Positions 17,386 to 21,871 of a stretch of 21,871 bases of DNA are shown here, piece by piece; the first letter of the stretch is position 1; every line of letters begins with the position of its first letter. This DNA is from Nemertoderma westbladi (Eukaryota; Xenacoelomorpha; Nemertodermatida; Nemertodermatidae). The position numbers and the translations under genes were made by a program. The notes under the pieces were generated by a model. That model saw nothing but the letters and a program-made list of their open reading frames with translations, searched no databases and was not told where the DNA came from. Location: assembly GCA_032718475.1 (NCBI GenBank), contig JAUCBJ010004732.1, positions 1-21,871 on the forward strand, given 5' to 3'.

Positions 17386-19527
17386 TTATCTGGAATAGTC
17401 AGATACTGGTTGGCCCTGATTCCACATTCTTCCTACAATATTGACAGAGACCTGCAATGTATAAAGACAAGTATTGCTGATACAATGTATGAACTTCTTT
17501 TTGTCCTCATTCATCGAGAACCATATACTTTTCTCGACTTGGAACTTTCGAAATGAAGCCACTAATACATAATTTCCTGCATCATACAACACTCGACGTA
17601 GATCATGCATGTGAACCGAAGAAATATTACTGAGCTTCTCCACAAGTTGAGGCAGTGGTTGTGGTGTCCAGTTGGTGGATAGCTTCAGTATGTTGTTTAT
17701 AGATTCACATGAGTTGTTTGTCCATAGCTTTGGGCTTTCTCCTTCTAGATTTGGGAGACATATGTACTGAAACAGAGGAAGGGTCAGCAACATATGTATT
17801 AAAATAGGTCTTAAATGCTGGATAAGCATCAAGACCCTGACACTTCAAATCAAACTCGGTTCTGTCATTACTGTTTACCAAACCATTGTCTCCAAATATT
17901 AATGATACAATACAGCAATTCTATCTTTAACCTTGCAGCCAACCTTATCACTCAAATATCGACCAATTTCTTCCCTCATATGCTTTGCATATAAGTATAA
18001 TTTCGAATATGGAAAAACTGTCTTGAGCGCCTTAGTTATTCTCCTGATCTGAACCCCACTTAACTTCAAAAGTAAGATCGTCTGATAACTTGACTTTGAC
18101 ATAATTGAAGAACTTACTATATGTCTCCAAATCAGAATCATAGTTTAAGTACACTGGTCCAAGAAAAATTGGATGTTGCTGGTGATCATCACTGCGAACT
18201 ATGGTATTGTTTCTGTAGACCATAGTGGTAATATAGGCTGAACCGAGGTTGAATGTCTTGTCAATACCAACAACACAATCCTCAGACAGTACACATTGGC
18301 GCATATCAATTAATTGTTCATATGAATGTATCACAAAGGAAAGCGACTTATTCTTTGACATAAACACTTCTTGAACGTTATTATTTTCATTAACAGAATT
18401 AATGAGTTCGACCACTTCATCAGCAATTTTGTGCTATTCACCGTTGTTTTCGCAGTTTCCTTCTTTTTATCCTTGTATTTTTCATTTCTAATGAGGAGCA
18501 GCAAATGAATTTTCATCCCCCATTTCCCGATATACCTCACATGGAACTTTGTTCTCTACTACCTCCCCAACTTTCTCCATGATAGATAGTAATGTTGTGT
18601 ACGGTGAAGATTCCTCTTGTTTCATACTCCCATGTGGCTTTGTGTCTGGTAAATCACCAAGATATTCTACAACATATGTAGATTCTTTGAGATTTAGCAG
18701 TGAACTATCTTTTATGAAAGTTGCACGTTTTCTATCATTCTTCTGTGCCACAAGATAACTATAGCATCTACATACATTTATAATAGTATCCACAGTGGGC
18801 TGGGGGTCACTTGGAATGAATGTCTTCTTCTTATGCTTTACAACAATCGTCCCATTTACCATTCTTGTCTGCAGTGTTTTAACTTTAGAAAGTTCTGCGT
18901 CAAACACCAAGTATATATCGTGCTATTGACTGAGGTACCACAACAAGATTTACATGACCCACAGTCATCCGGGAAATTGCAGCGCATTCCATTATTTCTG
19001 CATTGTACATTGTCACTGTTGTCCACCAAGAAGTAAATGTTATTCTTTGTTCCCAGAGGAATCTCTTCGAGAACTTTAATATCCGTATCTTTATGTAGTG
19101 CCTTTAGGATCCGATCAATGGACATAAACGATCCTGAACTTATGCCACATTTCACCTTCCCTGATTGTTGGCTTTCTTTATTATCAAATTGTATTACTGG
19201 TACTTTAGGTTCATTGAGCATCATTTAAGATTTTACAGGAGTTGATGTTGCCAATGCGCTAACGACACATGCAGGGTCAGAAGGTAATGACAAATCACGA
19301 ATCTCAAACTCGCCTTCAACATCATCTAATTGTAGCACAGCAACAGCATCTATCACAGTGTCTTCATCAGAATCATCCAGTATAACTTCTTCAAAATTCT
19401 GATTTTCTATATTCTCATTTGGAAGCAAAGGCATAAAATGGTTTGGATGCCATCTTTTACAAGCACAATAATACGCTATAAACGCTATAACCACCACCAC
19501 TCCATAAAATGTATACAGTAGAAACAT
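17386..19527 (-). pseudogene. Mutator-like (MULE) transposase, multiply frameshifted
   Basis: Successive minus-strand frames give one protein in order. An acidic region (LDDSDEDTVIDAV). A Cys-rich segment (CRNNGMRCNFPDDCGSCKSC). A linker with a Lys-rich patch. Then the MULE-type core: VVGIDKTFNLGSAYITTMVY (first catalytic Asp), QQHPIFLGPVYL, KWGSDQE (second Asp), and FPYSKLYLYAKHM in place of the usual FP.A..L.C..H. Finally the C-terminal WTNNSCESINNILKLSTNW, matching the N.AES.NN.LK box that carries the acidic third residue. Breaks are one in-frame TAA at 19225-19227 and about six frameshifts (near 18910, 18500, 18420, 18050, 17910 and 17760). Some other DDE transposase families share this layout. 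The hydrophobic start before 19480 (VVVVIAFIAYY) may be intronic. Confidence 0.7.
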
Positions 19528-19585
19528 TTCTTACCTGTTTTAGATTGTCACAGGTGGACCCGTACTTCTTTATCCAATACATTAT

Positions 19586-19915
19586 TTAGGGTGGATAGAT
19601 GGATTGAATTCGAACATTCACCACAGTAGCCAATGCAAACAGATGCCACAAACCTGAATATCTTCCATCTATACATGACAGTAGCAAATTCTGATCATAT
19701 GACTTAGATGTAACCGCATCCAAGTCCATACATTTCTTCTCATTTTCAGAGATGTAGTATGATGAGTGATTATGAAGTTCGATAGAAGTCATTGCGCTCA
19801 GATGTATAAAATTCATTTCCAAAACATGCCATAGACATAGCATTATACAAACAATTGCCATCATCCTACTACTACTAGGATCGGCATGCTGCATTGCAGC
19901 TGCATTTTTAAGAAC
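19586..19915 (-). pseudogene. N-terminal piece of the MULE element, OTU-like
   Basis: An open frame on the same strand directly ahead of the MULE reading. It contains a His/Ser/Tyr-rich middle (NHSSYYISENEKK) and a C-terminal DGRYSGLWHLFALATVVNVR followed by IQSIYPP. A G.W..L.ALA.VL...I.SIYP ending is reminiscent of OTU-type peptidase-like domains that accompany some Mutator-like transposases. The catalytic Cys and His cannot be assigned. After the stop at 19586 another frame continues plausibly to a strong splice donor (minus AAACAG|GTAAGA, GT at 19534-19533). Either a frameshift or a splice therefore joins it to the transposase. The upstream limit is set where LINE sequence ends, near 19910. 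Confidence 0.35.
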
Positions 19916-21482
19916 TGTCCACCATGCTTATTCACTCCATGAGGCTGCCAAAGTACAAGATTATGCACTGGCTGGTCCTCACGGCGAAAGCAATGTCCTG
20001 CAAAGCGGAGGCGATTTTGTTCTAGTGTCAAGCTTGGGGGAACCAATGAGACACCTCCAATGTTATATAGTGTCTGGTTGGAGATGTGTGCATTGTACTT
20101 GACACAATGAACCCGGCGTAGCATTCTTGTGAATGTGCCATCCAGAGATTTGGTGTCCTCAGCAGTTAGAGCCCAGCATGGACTCCCATAGAGGAGTACT
20201 GGAACTACTGCTGCTCTAAATAATCGGACCTTAAGTTTCCGATTAATTCTCGGTGACTTCCAAATCCTGGAAAGCCTATTCAAGGCTGCCCATGCCTTTC
20301 CCTTACGTATTCGAAGGTCCTCACCTGACTTCAGTCAACCACAATAATGAACAAGAATGGTGCAAGTGTGTCTCCTTAGAGGACGCCCCATAACACTTCA
20401 AATGGTTCTGTGTCACCGTCAACAGTAGACACAAATGTTGTCGAACCATCGTATACTGATCTGATTGCTGCAATAATTTCATCAGGAATCCCATATAATG
20501 AAAGTATGCTGAACATACGTGAGCGAGAGACTGAATCAAAGCCTTGAAGAAGTCAACAAAGATAACAGCCAGATAGATAGATGCCTGTCTTTCTTTTTTG
20601 ATAACTCTTCAATTATCCTTCTAAGTGCCAAAATGGGCTCCATGGTCCCACGACCTTTACGGAACCCATTCTGATTTCCACGGAGCAGTCTCTCAATGGG
20701 ATCCCTGATGCGATTTAATAGAATCCTATTGTATAGCTTTGCAGCAATCGAGATCAATGAGATTCCCCAAAAAGAACCATAGAGTGTTAGGTTGCCCTTC
20801 TTGGGAACTGGCACCAACTTATTTGTTTTCATTTCTTGTGGGACTCTTGTTGTTCGGTACATATCTACTATGATGGGATAGATGAGCTTTAAACACTCAG
20901 ATATTTTAAAGACCTCAGGGGGAACACCATCTACTCCACTGGCACGATTGGTCTTAATGCTCTTTGCAGCAGCCTTCACTTCTGCAAAGGAGATATCGCC
21001 AATGGGAATATCTGGGAGTACAGACTCAGACACTTTTACTTCTATAAAGTTATCAGGCAATACCCTGTCATTATTGAGGAGCTTTTCAAAGTGGGCTTTC
21101 CAACCTTTGAGGCGATCGGCTGGTGATTCAGCCTTAACCTTGGTGGTTGGTTGGCTTTTTCGCCCAGTAAGCAGATTGATCGATTTCCATGCCTGGGATG
21201 ATTGCCTGCTGTCATCAGCATCATTGATGGCATCAACCTGTTGGTTTATTAGCTCCTGTAGATTAGCAGAGTACTGCCTGTTCAGGGACCTAGATGCAGC
21301 CTTAACTGCATTCTTGGCCGCTGTAGTCTGTTTGAGTCGGCCATCATCCTCCACAGCTATAGGTGTGTAATTTTTGAACAAAGGACCACATTTAGTAATT
21401 ATGTCCGCTCCAATCGAATCCACATTATGTTTAACATTATCATATACATGCTGCTGTTTAGTTGACAATGGTCTAGCCAGAT
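19908..21482 (-). pseudogene. Non-LTR retrotransposon RT with internal deletion
   Basis: The 310-codon frame (21468-20536) starts in the linker, then has LKGWKAHFEKLLN, the RT fingers (AAKSIKTNRASGVDGVPPEV), KTNKLVPVPKKGNLTLYG and LLRGNQNGFRKGRGTMEPIL, all standard LINE RT boxes. After a frameshift near 20545, the palm continues with FKAFDSVSRSRMFSI (first catalytic Asp) and GDTLAPFLFIIVVD ending at a TGA (20335-20337). The next frame starts immediately with SGEDLRIRKGKAWAALNRLS and ends in the C-terminal LRFAGHCFRREDQPVHNLVL near 19930. The stretch between, which should hold YxDD and the thumb, has been deleted. It is catalytically dead. There is no apurinic endonuclease domain upstream. Confidence 0.85.
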
Positions 21483-21524
21483 TGCATAAAACTCCTTCCA
21501 GTTTAATAGTATTTGAAAAATTTG

Positions 21525-21700
21525 TCTTCTACAAATATATTCCAACTCATTAGGCATTTCGTTTAATATGGAAAAGTCACTTTCTGATAAGTTTTCACAT
21601 AATATATGGTACCATGATTTCCAGTTGCCACAACAAACGGTTTCTCCATCACAGCTCTTATCACATACCCCACAAGGATAAAATGATCGGAATATTTTTC
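21525..21700 (-). pseudogene. PHD-like zinc finger fragment
   Basis: The minus-strand frame reads YPCGVCDKSCDG (CGVC at 21674-21663), VCCGNWKSWYHILCENLSES, then an acidic helix and EYICRR (Cys at 21533-21531). Cys-x2-Cys, a Cys pair, W-Y-H-x2-C and a final Cys match the C4HC3 spacing of a PHD finger. The last ligand of the final C-x2-C is lost (RRQ). PHD fingers of this kind occur in the first part of some non-LTR retrotransposons, so this is probably the 5' part of the same element as the RT. The endonuclease-coding part between is missing. A host PHD gene exon is the alternative. The frame is open up to about 21705. Confidence 0.5.
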
Positions 21701-21871
21701 CATATCTTCATGCATATTTCCATATCTACAATATCAACTAGGTTGTATGTAGGTAGGCCTAGGCTATAGAAGTAGTCTAGTACCGGTAATACTATAATAC
21801 TTAAAACAAGCTAGGCAGCTAGGCCCTCTCCCATACAGCCATATACAAGCTAGAGGCCTGAGCAGTCTTTG
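21701..21871. other. Window end, no supported feature
   Basis: AT-rich with TAGGCCTA-type words (near 21755) and no clear open frame. Confidence 0.5.

Noticed and set aside
19450-19527. Single-pass membrane protein
   Set aside because: The hydrophobic stretch follows a strong splice donor and precedes a nuclear-type transposase region, so an intronic or fortuitous origin is more likely.
20882-21370. 162-codon plus-strand open frame
   Set aside because: Antisense shadow of the LINE reverse transcriptase, whose minus-strand reading shows clear RT motifs.

Overview
This looks like a piece of an animal nuclear genome, most likely a marine invertebrate. It is AT-rich, has introns, carries the palindromic word TAGGCCTA many times, and is full of transposon families typical of such genomes: Penelope-like, P-element-like, piggyBac, Helitron-like, Mutator-like and non-LTR elements. 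An echinoderm, hemichordate or similar deuterostome fits, but this is only an impression. I see no intact host gene, tRNA, rRNA, CRISPR array or bacterial-type operon. The window is a transposon graveyard with several young-looking repeat structures.

Layout. 1-2200: gene-poor, with a GGACAAAAC motif pair, a 15-bp-stem hairpin, a CA microsatellite, and a perfect 62-bp hairpin that grades into three 84-bp tandem copies. 2260-3165: a hammerhead-like motif, the C-terminal tail of a LINE, then the GIY-YIG tail of a Penelope-like element (PLE) with its 3' signal. 3478-3806: a 23-bp tandem repeat and a run of 22 C. 4249-6614: a layered palindromic block made of a small MITE-like element, an array of GGACCGAATTGTCC units, a palindrome with ~410-bp arms, a second MITE-like element, and the same array in inverted orientation. 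It ends directly against a Helitron/PIF1-type helicase fragment (6615-6917, +). 7003-9320 (-): a broken PLE reverse transcriptase that stops before its YxDD box. 9664-9951: a 96-bp tandem repeat. 10386-12430 (+): a decayed P-element-like (THAP9-like) transposase with a recognisable 131-bp intron. 12464-13080: tandem repeats and a recurrent G(n)TTTTGTCC motif. 14213-14482: a hairpin with 71-bp arms and a hammerhead-like fold in its loop. 15171-16731 (-): a piggyBac transposase with its three catalytic Asp codons present but broken by two stops and one frameshift. 17386-19915 (-): a Mutator-like (MULE) transposase, heavily frameshifted. 19908-21700 (-): a non-LTR retrotransposon with a PHD-like finger and an RT domain that has lost the YxDD segment through an internal deletion.

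No two genes here look as if they work together. The shared theme is decay: each transposase or RT has stops, shifts or missing catalytic segments, while the short inverted and tandem repeats are much better preserved. The items most worth a second look are the hammerhead-like folds (14331-14386 and 2265-2303), the inverted minisatellite arrays bracketing 4.5-6.6 kb, and the perfect 62-bp hairpin with its 84-bp tandem copies.
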